DNA of 44,872 bases, taken from NCBI RefSeq assembly GCF_000503055.1, contig NZ_AYVY01000020.1:1-44872 (forward strand), in the 5' to 3' direction. Below the pieces are notes generated by a model. That model ran no database searches. It saw nothing but the letters and a program-made list of their open reading frames with translations, and was not told where the DNA came from. This document shows, piece by piece, positions 1 through 8,016 of this stretch. The position numbers and the translations under genes are program-made. This stretch comes from Mesorhizobium sp. LSHC420B00. Lineage in GTDB: Bacteria; Pseudomonadota; Alphaproteobacteria; Rhizobiales; Rhizobiaceae. How positions within the stretch are numbered: the first letter of the stretch is position 1; every line of letters begins with the position of its first letter.

Positions 1-441
1 TTCTGCCTTTGTGAAATCAACATTGGTCAGATTGGCGTCCTGGAAATTCGAGCGCTGCATTTCCGCGCTCGCAAACACAGCGCCCTGCGCGTCCATACGG
101 CTGAAGTCGGTCCTGTAGGCCTCGATTCTGTCGAACCGGGCGCCTTTGGCGGTCGAGTCGGCCAGGGAAGCACGCACAAGCGTTGCCTTCTCAAGATTTG
201 CCGCAAGGAGATTGCTGTTCCTGAGGTCGGTCGAAGTGAAATCAACACCGAACAGGTTCGCCCCGCTCAGGTCCTGTCCTTCTAGGATGAGAAGCTTCTT
301 GTCACACTCGTGCCAATTAACGCCAGGCGTCGCGGCTGCGTGGCAATTGTGAGCAGCAGTGGCGTTCTGCCAAGCAAACACAGTGCAAACCGCTAGAGCC
401 AAGCCGGATGCGCCGTAAGCTCTGGTTCGCCTCAAAGTCAT
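1..441 (-). CDS. Exported pentapeptide-repeat protein (3' end outside window)
   Basis: The reading frame starts at ATG 441 and is still open at base 1, so the C-terminus is missing. The upstream AGAGG fits a ribosome binding site. Residues 1 to about 29 form a signal peptide (basic MTLRRTR start, then a hydrophobic stretch ending near NATAA). After a Cys-containing linker (HNCH, HECDKK), pentapeptide repeats begin near residue 55, with the usual A(D/N)LXX periodicity (DLSGANLFGVDF, DLRNSNLLAANL, NFQDANLTNVDF). Such repeats fold into a right-handed quadrilateral beta helix; the biochemical role is usually unknown. The signal peptide points to the periplasm. The family call is secure, the function is not. 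Confidence 0.8.
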   Translation of the reverse strand, partial: MTLRRTRAYGASGLALAVCTVFAWQNATAAHNCHAAATPGVNWHECDKKLLILEGQDLSGANLFGVDFTSTDLRNSNLLAANLEKATLVRASLADSTAKGARFDRIEAYRTDFSRMDAQGAVFASAEMQRSNFQDANLTNVDFTKAE

Positions 442-672
442 TGTTGCTGGACCTCTGCTACTCGCCGACACTCAACCTTACCACATCTGCTGACACTCGA
501 GCCACGGTGACCACCGCCGTCACAGTTAGCGCATTTCTCATATTCAAGCTTTGATGTTGTTCCACCGATCAACCCGCGCGTAGGGCGCGATTTGCGAGCG
601 CCTCCCCATATCATCGGCGGTCCAGCAGAGATTCATTTGTCACCGGCCAGGCGCATCATTCCGTAGGTATGC

Positions 673-1197
673 TTGACTAAGCCGAGGAGAGCGGTCGTTC
701 AGGCTGGCGAAGTCGCGTGCCAAGATTGGCCTCCGCTCTGGACGTTTGTCTCGCTAATTGGGAGCCTGCTCGAGTGCAGACCGCCACCGCCGGCGTCCGC
801 TGCCGACAAGCGTGAATCCGCTTGGTTCCGCACCGGTCGGTACTTCCCGACGGCGAGGTTGACCCGGCACGGGGTGCTAGTCGCACTGACGGCATTGCTT
901 GGCGACGCCGTTATCTTTCTAGCAAATGAGAGTGGTTCCATGCATCTGGCGGCATCAGTAGGGACTCCTGTCGTCGGCCTTTACGGCTTGACACCGCCGG
1001 ACATATGGGGGCCGCTCGGAGTTCCGCATCGGATCGTGGCGCCTCGGCTGCCCTGCCAATGCGCTGCTCCCAACTTGTGCAAGCCGAACAATCCCGGTGG
1101 CGTCTACTGTGTGCATCGCGTGCGAGTAGAGGAGGTCACCACAGCTACCCTCGACCTGATCGAGTTCGAAACGCTCAAATCAATACCGAATCGTTAA
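673..1197 (+). pseudogene. Remnant of a glycosyltransferase family 9 (heptosyltransferase-like) gene
   Basis: Only the C-terminal part resembles a known family. From about base 860 to 1160 the frame reads like the end of ADP-heptose:LPS heptosyltransferases (GT9), with the donor-site signature FLANESGSMHLAAS, then GTPVVGLYGLT and a WGP motif, and a Cys-rich tail (CQCAAPNLCKPN, GGVYCVH). The first 60 residues look unlike GT9, and the only start is a TTG without a clear ribosome binding site. A normal GT9 enzyme has about 330-350 residues, so most of the gene is missing. The stretch 442-672 before it shows no gene. Probably a non-functional relic of an LPS or surface polysaccharide gene. Confidence 0.6.
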
Positions 1198-1846
1198 GCT
1201 CAGCTCAGCTAGTTCGTTGAAGCGGCGGACCTAACAACTGGCCGGATCGACGGCGAGCGGCCTAGGTCCATCAGATCAAAGCCGGGCCTCGATCCAGAAC
1301 CGAGATATCGTAAACTACACTCTGCGTCTCATGAACGGCCAAGTCAGCAAAATACCCCTATTCACCCCCGCCGTCGGTTACTGCTCATCGCCTTGAGATA
1401 GCCTCTTGCGAGTCGACAATCGCCTCCCGCGCTATGACAATGTCTTTCCGGGTGAGAGCATTGCATTCCCTCGCAAGCGCGATTCGAACCGTTATTGCGC
1501 GTTCATTTTCCGCAAGACGGCAGCGCGTTCCCGGATAACGAACATTCGATCCCAGCTAACGGCAATCGCATCCCACATAACGACAACGGATTTCCCTGTT
1601 AATTCACCGGCGGCCGCGAATATTCACGCAAATCTGGTCGATATTCCCTGACGCCTCGCGCAGGAAATCTCCCACTAAGTAGCTGACATCGCTACAAGAT
1701 ATTGATGTTCTGCCCGCCCAAAGCGCGCATTTCGCACAAATATCCTGCTTTTTGCCTGTTAGCAGGAAATCAAACGGAGACTGGTTCGCCACAGACCGGT
1801 CGGTTCACCATGCTTTCAATAGGTTACCCGAGGGATGCATCGGTCA
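1198..1846. other. Gene-free stretch of about 650 bases
   Basis: No convincing coding sequence in any frame. The stretch contains the 21-bp degenerate repeat array (1395-1602) and, up to about 1690, looser traces of the same motif (for example around 1637-1657 and 1662-1682). An open frame at 1406-1651 exists only because 21 is a multiple of three and runs straight through the repeats. With the GT9 remnant beside it, this looks like accessory or decaying DNA. Confidence 0.6.
1395..1602. repeat. Degenerate 21-bp tandem array, nine to ten units
   Basis: Consecutive units start at 1415, 1436, 1456, 1477, 1498, 1519, 1540, 1561 and 1582, so the spacing is 21 bp (one unit is 20 bp). A weaker unit precedes them at about 1395. 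Units at 1519, 1540, 1561 and 1582 are the clearest; a rough consensus is GRCAAYCGNATCCCNNNTAAC, conserved mainly as GRCA near the start, TCCC in the middle and TAAC at the end. The array has no unique spacers, so it is not CRISPR. Two helical turns per unit suggest a row of protein binding sites on one DNA face. Multi-site ends of Tn7-like, Tn5053-like or IS21-like transposons look similar, but no transposase gene is present here. Confidence 0.6.
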
Positions 1847-2710
1847 TCAGCCGTGGACGCGTGCAAGGAAGTCGCGCACCAACGCAAGCGCCTCATCGAA
1901 ATGGGTTTCCAGTAGCCAGTGGCCGGCGCCATCGAGGAGGTGGAACTCAGCTTGCGGTAAGTCGCGTTTGTAGGCGCGGGCCGATGCGGCCGGCATATAG
2001 CCGTCCTCGGGACCCCAGACGATCAGTGTCGGCGGTTGCCGTTTGCGCAGATAAGCTTGGTATTTCGGGAACCAGTTGAGGTTCCCCTCCAGCTTCTCCA
2101 TCAGGCCGACCGCAAGCCGCCGACGGGCTGGCGTGTCCATCAGAGGCCAATGGAGTTTCCACAGATCCGGTGGCACGCGCTCGGCCACGGCCTCGCCAAC
2201 TTCACCGATGAACTCGTGCCGGAAGCCCTCCTCGCTGACCGCATCTTCCAGCGGGCGATGCTTCTCGGACGTCTTGTCGTTCCAATACATCTTGATGGCT
2301 GCGTATTTCGGGCCGAGCACGTCTTCGTAGATGTCGCCGTTCTGGATGATAAGCGCGGCAACGCGCTCCGGATAGGCGATGGCGTGGCGCAATCCGATCT
2401 GCGAGCCATAGTCGTGCAGCCACAGCGCATAGCGGGATAGGCCGAGCGCGTCAGCGAAAGCCGCCAGAAACCCGGCATAGGCATCGAAATCGTAGCCGAA
2501 TGCAGCCATGTCGGGCGTGGCGCTGTAACCGAAGCCAGGAAAATCCGGCGCGAACGTGTGCCAGCGATCTGCCAGTCCAGGCATCAGCCTTCGAAACTGA
2601 TAGGACGAGCAGGGATAGCCGTGCGGCAGCAGAAGCACCGGAGCGTCGGCCGGGCCGTCCTCGCGAAAGAAAATAGCGTCTCCGTTAACTTTGACTTGGC
2701 GGTGTCGCAA
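1847..2710 (-). CDS. Alpha/beta hydrolase, epoxide hydrolase / haloalkane dehalogenase type
   Basis: 287 residues from the TTG at 2710, chosen because AGGAGG lies five bases upstream and family homology starts there; the longer open frame to 3058 has no such support. HGYP (residues 30-33) forms the oxyanion region, LHDYGSQIG carries the likely nucleophile Asp near residue 100, Asp near 236 (GPEDGYM) and His near 264 (GAGH) complete an Asp-His-Asp triad. This family hydrolyses epoxides or carbon-halogen bonds through an ester intermediate. Tyr follows the nucleophile where dehalogenases usually have Trp, so an epoxide-hydrolase-like or other ester-type reaction seems more likely than dehalogenation. 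Cytosolic, no signal peptide. It is transcribed away from the 3057-5596 operon. Substrate unknown. Confidence 0.85.
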   Translation of the reverse strand: MRHRQVKVNGDAIFFREDGPADAPVLLLPHGYPCSSYQFRRLMPGLADRWHTFAPDFPGFGYSATPDMAAFGYDFDAYAGFLAAFADALGLSRYALWLHDYGSQIGLRHAIAYPERVAALIIQNGDIYEDVLGPKYAAIKMYWNDKTSEKHRPLEDAVSEEGFRHEFIGEVGEAVAERVPPDLWKLHWPLMDTPARRRLAVGLMEKLEGNLNWFPKYQAYLRKRQPPTLIVWGPEDGYMPAASARAYKRDLPQAEFHLLDGAGHWLLETHFDEALALVRDFLARVHG

Positions 2711-2942
2711 TTTTGCCTCCTCGATCGAAAGGCTGCAACCTCCCGCATCCCGTTGTTTACGATGCTCTCGCTGGAAGGTTCCGTGGAAAAATAGACGCGG
2801 CAACTGACTTCCAAAACACAAATACGGTGACAGTGCACTTTGTCTTGTTCGCGCGATTGTCGCTTTCTGTACTGCTCCGCTCGGCCAGTCCGGGCATGAG
2901 TTCGGGCCACGTGGTCCCCGCACCGTCCAAGGCCAATTCGCA

Positions 2943-2967
2943 AACTTATGACCAGGCGGAGGGTTCC
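2943..2967 (-). promoter_or_regulatory. Possible EcfG-type promoter (weak)
   Basis: On the minus strand GGAAC (2967-2963) is followed after 17 bases by GTT (2945-2943), the looser form of the EcfG consensus. It points to the hydrolase gene, but the start codon is about 230 bases away, so this one may be chance. Confidence 0.3.
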
Positions 2968-2991
2968 CGGTCGCGCCGTTGAAAGCGCCAA

Positions 2992-3016
2992 GGAACCTGC
3001 CGCCGATCAGATCGTT
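2992..3016 (+). promoter_or_regulatory. EcfG-type promoter for the 3057-5596 operon
   Basis: GGAAC at 2992-2996, 16 bases, then CGTT at 3013-3016. This matches the -35/-10 pattern of alphaproteobacterial EcfG sigma factors. It lies about 40 bases before the strong ribosome binding site at 3046-3053. Confidence 0.7.
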
Positions 3017-3056
3017 TCGCGGTATCTGGCCAGATCGACAGCAACGGAGGAGAGAC

Positions 3057-3143
3057 ATGCTCGAAATTCTGCATGCTCACAATCGCGCGACACCGAACAT
3101 CGGCCGGCTCGGCCAGTTCGGGCTTTGGCACGATGCTGCGTGA
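3057..3143 (+). CDS. Short leader-like ORF (28 codons), or the displaced N-terminus of the next gene
   Basis: ATG 3057 follows GGAGGAGAG, the best ribosome binding site in this region, and encodes 28 residues beginning MLEILHAHN. Its TGA (3141-3143) overlaps the ATG at 3133 of the next frame, which itself has no visible binding site. Two readings fit. It may be a leader peptide whose translation is coupled to the downstream gene, or the true N-terminus of the downstream protein separated by a one-base indel. The peptide resembles no family I recognise. Confidence 0.35.
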   Translation: MLEILHAHNRATPNIGRLGQFGLWHDAA

Positions 3144-4122
3144 CGTCGACTACGTCCTGCGAAAACTCGACTCGATGCGCGCCGAAGGCATCTGGCCCAA
3201 CGGCTTGCGATATCTGTGGACCGATGCATTCGGGGTCGTGCTCTACGTCTCGCTTTACACAGAAACTGGCGAACAGCGCTGGCTGGACGCGGCCGAGCGG
3301 CTGGTCGCCGATGTCGAGCGTGTGCTCGGCCGCCGGCGCGGACTGAGGATCGGCGAAGCGGCCGATCGCGACGGCCAGTACTTCCACTATCTCGCGATGT
3401 GGCTGTTCGCCTTGGCGCGCCTCGGCGATCTGAAGCCGGAATACCGCAAGCGCGGCATTGCGCTGGCGCGTGACATTCACCCGGCATTTGTGGTCCCCGG
3501 CCGCGGTGTGATCTGGAAGATGCAGGAGGATCTAAGCAGCCCATATCCTGGCTACGGTCTCGGCAGCATGGATGCCTATGACGGCTACGTCTCTTACCGG
3601 ACGCTCGATGAGGACGCACTGGCGCCCGAGATCGCGCAAATGCGTGATCTGATGCAGCGCGATTGGCGCACCCTCGACATCGAGCAGGACCTCGGCCTCG
3701 GCATGATGCTGTGGCTCGCCCATTTCTTTCCCGACGAGCCGTGGGCCGAGGCCCAGACGAGGCGTTCCCTGCGAACCCTGGAAACGATATGGGTCGACCC
3801 GCCCGGCTATTTCAGCCGTGCGCCATGGCTGGGCGACACCAAGTTCGCCTTCACCAATTACGGCGTTTCGCTCGGCCTGCAGGCCGCCGGTATCTGGCTG
3901 GGGCGTGTCGATAGGCTGAACGCCTTCTTCGAGGACTGGCGCTCCGGCGACGAATACGACCGCGAGGCGATCACGTGGGTGATGGCCTGCACCTCACATC
4001 TTCCTGGTGCTTTTCTGACCCGGGGCGGCGAGACAATGATTGAAAGCGACCAAGCTCGGGAACGTTCCTCTGCCGGCGCGGTTGTCGATGGAAGTGCACC
4101 GAGACGCAAGGAACGCGGTTGA
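3133..4122 (+). CDS. Conserved protein of unknown function, probably an alpha/alpha-barrel (six-hairpin) fold
   Basis: 329 residues from ATG 3133; an in-frame ATG at 3073 would add 20 residues that look out of frame (rich in Ser/Ala/Arg), so I prefer 3133. The protein is soluble, without signal peptide, and rich in aromatic helical segments (LRYLWTDAFGVVLYVSLY, YFHYLAMWLFALARLG, GLGMMLWLAHFF). The spacing is typical of six-hairpin glycosidase or epimerase-like barrels. I cannot name the enzyme and see no certain catalytic motif. It is the first full gene after an EcfG-type promoter and ends one base before the start of the FAD/Rieske oxidoreductase, so the two are probably co-transcribed and stress induced. 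Confidence 0.65.
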   Translation: MLRDVDYVLRKLDSMRAEGIWPNGLRYLWTDAFGVVLYVSLYTETGEQRWLDAAERLVADVERVLGRRRGLRIGEAADRDGQYFHYLAMWLFALARLGDLKPEYRKRGIALARDIHPAFVVPGRGVIWKMQEDLSSPYPGYGLGSMDAYDGYVSYRTLDEDALAPEIAQMRDLMQRDWRTLDIEQDLGLGMMLWLAHFFPDEPWAEAQTRRSLRTLETIWVDPPGYFSRAPWLGDTKFAFTNYGVSLGLQAAGIWLGRVDRLNAFFEDWRSGDEYDREAITWVMACTSHLPGAFLTRGGETMIESDQARERSSAGAVVDGSAPRRKERG

Positions 4123-4123
4123 A

Positions 4124-5596
4124 ATGGCCATTCTCTTGGGAAAACCGGGAAGCTGTTGGGTGGCGGCAGCCAGATCCACGAACTATCCCCAGCTCGAAGG
4201 TTCGATCCATGCGGACGCCGTTGTCGTGGGGGCTGGAATTGTCGGGCTGACGACGGCGCTTCGGCTTTGCGAGGCGGGCCGATCGGTGGTCGTCCTCGAA
4301 GGCCTGCGCACGGGCGGCCAGGTGACCGGCCGCTCGACGGCCAAGATCACCACGCAGCATACGCTGATCTATCGTCATCTCATCGACACTGTCGGCCGGG
4401 AGTTGGCCCAGGTCTACGCCGATGCGAATTCCGCCGGCGCCCGACAAATCCGCGATTGGGTTAACAACTACGCCATCGCCTGCGATCTCGAGAGCAAGGA
4501 AGCCTATACCTACACCTGCGACGATCGCCGGCGCGCGGAGGTCGCGGCCGAGGCGGAGGCCGCGCGCCAGGTCGGGCTAGAGGCCGAGGTTCTCGAACGC
4601 GCACCGCTGCCTTTCGAAACGGCCGCGGCATTACGGTTCCCCGACCAGGCGCAGTTCAATCCGGCGATGTATCTGGTTGGTCTGGCGGAAGCGGTGACGG
4701 CCCGTGGCGGTCGGATCTTTGAAAACAGCCGCGCCACCTCGATCGACGAAGCAAGCCGCTGGCGCGTCGTCACCGATGGCGGCGCCGTTGATGCCGGGCA
4801 CGTCGTCGTCTCCACCAACATGACGGTGAAGAGCCCCGTCGGCATGGCGAACCGGACGCAACCGCGCTGCCACACCGTGATGGCCTTTCGGACCGATGAT
4901 CCCCTCCCTGTCGACGGCATGTTCATCGGCATCGACGAGCCGACGCATTCCATTCGCACAGGCCGTGATGCCGAAGGTCCACTGCTGGTCACGCTTGGCC
5001 CCAAATTCAACACCGGCTGGGATGGCGACGTGGCGAAGCGGTTTGTCGAACTGGAAAAATGGACAAGAAAGAACCTTCCGGTCGGCGACGTCGCGTGGCG
5101 CTGGTGCAATGAGGATTATGATACGGCCGACAGGATCCCATACGCCGGCGAACCCGATCCCAAGGCCGCCGGCTTCCACATTGCCACGGGCTTTAACGCC
5201 TGGGGCATCACCAACGGAACGGCCGTGGGCACGATGATAGCCGACCTGATCTGCGCCCGCCCGAGCCCATGGCAAAAACTCTACGATCCGGCGCGGCCCT
5301 ATCCCGAGGACTTCCACAAGAATGGCCGCAGTCAATCGATCGTCTCGAGCACCCACGACATTGCGCCCGGCATGGGTGGCGTGATCGTCAGGGGAGACGA
5401 AAAGATTGCGGCCTGGAGAGACACCGAAGGCGCACTCCAGGCGGTTTCGGCGACCTGCACCCACAAAGGCTGCACCGTAACCTGGAACAATGCGGACCAC
5501 ACCTGGGATTGTCCCTGCCACGGCTCGATCTTCGCCGCCGACGGTTCGGTCATCCACGGCCCTGCCCGAAAACCGCTTGCCCAGATTACATTGTGA
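4124..5596 (+). CDS. FAD-dependent oxidoreductase with C-terminal Rieske [2Fe-2S] domain
   Basis: 490 residues from ATG 4124, one base after the upstream stop, preceded by AAGGA; longer starts would overlap the upstream gene. Residues about 30-60 carry a Rossmann FAD site (VVVGAGIVGLTTALRL), and the DAO-type fold continues to about residue 385 with a FAD-closing segment (GFNAWGITNGTAVG). The C-terminus is a Rieske domain with CTH at 445-447 and CPCH at 463-466, i.e. C-x-H-x15-C-x2-H. Extra Cys at 450 and 465 form the disulfide pair of bc1-type Rieske proteins. The fusion suggests electrons pass between flavin and cluster in one chain. Cytosolic, substrate unknown. The EcfG-type promoter at 2992 suggests a role in general stress. 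Confidence 0.85.
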   Translation: MAILLGKPGSCWVAAARSTNYPQLEGSIHADAVVVGAGIVGLTTALRLCEAGRSVVVLEGLRTGGQVTGRSTAKITTQHTLIYRHLIDTVGRELAQVYADANSAGARQIRDWVNNYAIACDLESKEAYTYTCDDRRRAEVAAEAEAARQVGLEAEVLERAPLPFETAAALRFPDQAQFNPAMYLVGLAEAVTARGGRIFENSRATSIDEASRWRVVTDGGAVDAGHVVVSTNMTVKSPVGMANRTQPRCHTVMAFRTDDPLPVDGMFIGIDEPTHSIRTGRDAEGPLLVTLGPKFNTGWDGDVAKRFVELEKWTRKNLPVGDVAWRWCNEDYDTADRIPYAGEPDPKAAGFHIATGFNAWGITNGTAVGTMIADLICARPSPWQKLYDPARPYPEDFHKNGRSQSIVSSTHDIAPGMGGVIVRGDEKIAAWRDTEGALQAVSATCTHKGCTVTWNNADHTWDCPCHGSIFAADGSVIHGPARKPLAQITL

Positions 5597-5635
5597 AGGC
5601 GGCCACTGTGAAGGCGGCGATCGGCGCGGCCCGCG

Positions 5636-6106
5636 TCACGCCGGCCGTTCGTAGGTTCCGACCAACTCCGTCTCCTCCAATGCGTGTTTCTGGGCTTGCT
5701 TCCAGACCTGATGCACGCCCGCCTGTCCTGGTACGCTGAGGCTCGGCACATCGAGCGCGGCCAGTAGGAAGTGGTAATGGTGGACGCCGTGCCCTGCAGG
5801 CGGCTGCGGACCATCGTAATAGGCATTGCCGAAATCGTTGGTGCCTTGCCTGAGTGCCGACGGGCCGGGCTTGCCGTCTTCGGCCTCGGCGAGTCCGCCG
5901 GCATCCGGCGGGATATTGAAGACCGCCCAGTGCGCGAAAACCCCGCTTGGTGCATCGGGATCCTGCACGACAAGAACAAGGCTCTTGGTACCATCCGGAA
6001 CACCGGACCACTTCAGCGGCGGCGAGACGTTCTGGCCGTCACGCGCATATTTTTCGGGAATTGTTCCGCCTGCCGGGAACGCCGGGCTGATAAGGGTAAG
6101 TGGCAT
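5636..6106 (-). CDS. YbhB/YbcL-type PEBP (Raf kinase inhibitor-like) protein
   Basis: 156 residues from ATG 6106; the upstream GGGGAA may serve as binding site, and the longer frame into the DUF2267 gene is a shadow. Phosphatidylethanolamine-binding protein signatures are present: SPPLKWSGVPDGTKSLVLVVQDPDAP early, AHWAVFNIP in the middle and GVHHYHFLLAALD later. The bacterial family is cytosolic or periplasmic and its ligand is unsettled; no signal peptide is seen here. The gene follows the DUF2267 gene by 49 bases in the same direction and probably shares the promoter at 6639-6663. Confidence 0.9.
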   Translation of the reverse strand: MPLTLISPAFPAGGTIPEKYARDGQNVSPPLKWSGVPDGTKSLVLVVQDPDAPSGVFAHWAVFNIPPDAGGLAEAEDGKPGPSALRQGTNDFGNAYYDGPQPPAGHGVHHYHFLLAALDVPSLSVPGQAGVHQVWKQAQKHALEETELVGTYERPA

Positions 6107-6155
6107 TGCTATTTCCCCAAGGAGGTTGCGACCGAGAAACCCGCGCCGGCGCCGT

Positions 6156-6593
6156 TCACGCCGCTTGTTGAGCTTCGGCGACGCGTCTGATCTCTCCTGG
6201 CAGGGATTCCCAGACCTTGTGCATCTGTCCTTCTCCGACGTGATGGGCGAGCACCTTGGACACGACCCTGAAGGCATCCTTGGAATCGACCGGACGGGTG
6301 AATTCCAGCTCCGCCTTGATCTTGGCCAGAAACTCGTCGAGCGACCGCACCTTCTCGGGAGCTTTGGAAGGCTGATATTGGTCATAGAAGGCGCCGCGCA
6401 CCAGAATCGGCAGCTGCGAGCCGAGGTGGGCTGCAAGGTCCGGGTGCATACGGTCGCGCAGCGCGTGCAGCACCGCGCCGAGAACGTGCCAGTCGACCTG
6501 CCGATCCGGTCCAATCTCGTCCATGATCTCGTCGAGCCAGGTGTTGGTGGTCTGCAGCGTCTTGTCGAATACGTCGAGTCCGGTGGCGTTCAT
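6156..6593 (-). CDS. DUF2267 family protein
   Basis: 145 residues from ATG 6593, with GGAAGGAGG directly upstream deciding the start over the GTG-type start at 6614. The sequence matches the DUF2267 pattern: an N-terminal segment (FDKTLQTTNTWLDEIMDEIG), a central ALRDRMHPDLAAHLGSQLPILVRGAFYDQYQPS block and a C-terminal helix ending in LPGEIRRV. These small helical proteins are common beside Hsp20, CBS and PRC-barrel genes in alphaproteobacterial stress regions, but no molecular function is established. First gene of a probable two-gene operon with the PEBP gene, read divergently from Hsp20. Confidence 0.9.
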   Translation of the reverse strand: MNATGLDVFDKTLQTTNTWLDEIMDEIGPDRQVDWHVLGAVLHALRDRMHPDLAAHLGSQLPILVRGAFYDQYQPSKAPEKVRSLDEFLAKIKAELEFTRPVDSKDAFRVVSKVLAHHVGEGQMHKVWESLPGEIRRVAEAQQAA

Positions 6594-6638
6594 CGAAATC
6601 CTCCTTCCGTTCAAATCCGACTACGCCCGATGTGACCA

Positions 6639-6663
6639 AACAGCCGTACCTGCCCGTTGTTCC
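6639..6663 (-). promoter_or_regulatory. EcfG-type promoter for DUF2267-PEBP
   Basis: Minus strand: GGAAC (6663-6659), 17 bases, GTT (6641-6639), about 46 bases before ATG 6593. The base before GTT is T rather than the preferred C. Confidence 0.55.
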
Positions 6664-6859
6664 CCGATGGGCATCTGACGCGCATTCATTGTCGGAGGTC
6701 CCGTCATGAAGGAATTTGGGCCGGCTTTTTGCCGCTGTTTTTTCGACCGCCTTTCTTGGCCGGCGCGCTCGGAACATCCTCCTGGGCGGACGAGTTTTAT
6801 TTGCCGTCGCCGATCACATGGCGACGAGTGATGCAGACACGAAAAACAGGAGAAGAACC

Positions 6860-7339
6860 ATGGCACATCACGATTTGGCGCCCAGGACGCCATCGCGCAG
6901 CCTCTACCCATCCGCGCGAGACCCGCTCACGTCATTTCACCGGCAGATTGATCGCCTGTTCGACGACTTCTTTGCGCCAATGGCCGAAGCGACTACGGCC
7001 GGCGGTCTTTGGCCGAGCGTCGACGTATACGAAACAGACCAAGCCTATAAGGTCACCGCCGAATTGCCGGGGCTCGAGCAGAAGGATGTTGAGTTCGAGC
7101 TGCGCGACAACACCCTCTCCATTACGGGCGAGAAGCGTTCGGAGCACAAGGAAGGCGACGGTGGCCGCACTTACAGCGAACGCAGTTATGGCCGATTTCA
7201 GCGGACCATCCCCCGAGAAACGGAGATCGATGCCGATAAGGTGCAGGCCACTTTCAGGAACGGCGTTTTGGCTGTCGAGCTTCCGAAGAATCCCGCTGCA
7301 AAGGACAAAACACGCTGCATAGAAGTGAAAGCGCGATAG
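6860..7339 (+). CDS. Hsp20 / alpha-crystallin small heat shock protein
   Basis: 159 residues from ATG 6860, preceded by AGGAGAAG; the longer frame from 6716 lacks support. The N-terminal arm ends in a helix of the form FHRQIDRLFDDFF, and the alpha-crystallin domain runs from about residue 52 to 150 (WPSVDVYETDQAYKVTAELPG, LSITGEKRSE, GRFQRTIPRETEID, FRNGVLAVELPK). Family role: an ATP-independent holdase that keeps unfolding proteins soluble in the cytosol. It sits among stress-type genes. A GGAAC at 6771 is followed by GTT with an 18-base spacer, one base longer than the EcfG pattern, so its control is open. Confidence 0.95.
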   Translation: MAHHDLAPRTPSRSLYPSARDPLTSFHRQIDRLFDDFFAPMAEATTAGGLWPSVDVYETDQAYKVTAELPGLEQKDVEFELRDNTLSITGEKRSEHKEGDGGRTYSERSYGRFQRTIPRETEIDADKVQATFRNGVLAVELPKNPAAKDKTRCIEVKAR

Positions 7340-7429
7340 TTGCCAAACTGAAGGTTGCCTGATCAGGCGGCGTTCAGCCCCTGTGGAAGGAGAGCGGCGA
7401 GCACGGCGGCAACCGCTCAGGGCGAGCGT

Positions 7430-7858
7430 CTAGCGCCGGGGATCGTCCGTCGCCTCGGAAACGCCTTCGAGAGCGATCTTGGCGGCTTCCTCATCGGTCC
7501 GCCCGAGGTCGGCCAAGGCAATGACGCCGACGAGGCGCTTGTCGTGGTTGATCACCGGAAGACGACGCACCTGATGCTTGGCCATGATCTTCGCCGCATC
7601 GGTGATATCGGCATCGTCGAAGCACCAATAGACATGCTCGGACATGACCTCGCGAACGGTCGTGTTGCCGGCTGAGCGCTCCTCGGCGACGCCGCGCATC
7701 ACGATGTCGCGGTCGGTCACCATGCCGACCAGCCTGTCATTCTCGCCGACCGGAAGGGCACCGAGATTGTCGGCCCGCATTTTCCGGGCGGCATCCCTGA
7801 TTGTCGTGTTCGGGCCGACCAGTTCGGTCCGACGGCTCATGATCTCCTGAACTTGCAT
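7430..7858 (-). CDS. CBS-domain pair protein
   Basis: 142 residues from ATG 7858 with AGAGAGG upstream. Two CBS motifs fill the protein: residues about 5-60 (IMSRRTELVGPNTTIRDAAR, GALPV, GMVTDRDIVMRG) and about 75-125 (VMSEHVYWCFDDADITDAAK, RRLPVINHDKRLVGVIALAD). CBS pairs bind adenosyl nucleotides (AMP, ATP, SAM) and sense energy state; stand-alone forms act on unknown partners in the cytosol. The gene is convergent with Hsp20 and divergent from the phosphoribosyltransferase gene, and the shared region holds a palindromic EcfG-type promoter. Confidence 0.92.
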   Translation of the reverse strand: MQVQEIMSRRTELVGPNTTIRDAARKMRADNLGALPVGENDRLVGMVTDRDIVMRGVAEERSAGNTTVREVMSEHVYWCFDDADITDAAKIMAKHQVRRLPVINHDKRLVGVIALADLGRTDEEAAKIALEGVSEATDDPRR

Positions 7859-8016
7859 GGGATATTTCCTCTCTCTGATTGCTGAGGCAACAAGTTGCCA
7901 AAGGCGCTGTTGCCGCGCATCGCGAGATTGCCAGCTGGCCGGACGAGGCTGCGATCGCTATCCTCTCGATCCCGCGCCAATGCACGTACCGGCACCTCGC
8001 GATCGAAACTATTCTT

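Noticed and set aside
1395..1602. CRISPR array
   Set aside because: Units are degenerate, directly adjoining and without unique spacers, and no cas gene is present.
1406..1651. Open reading frame of 81 codons
   Set aside because: It runs through the 21-bp repeat array; a repeat length divisible by three keeps a frame open without coding. No ribosome binding site or protein pattern.
6771..6796. EcfG promoter for Hsp20
   Set aside because: GGAAC is followed by GTT after 18 bases, one more than the accepted 16-17, so I do not list it although the gene type would fit.
7367..7380. Palindrome GCCTGATCAGGC between Hsp20 and the CBS gene as a terminator
   Set aside because: It has no loop and no T-run, so a terminator call is not supported.
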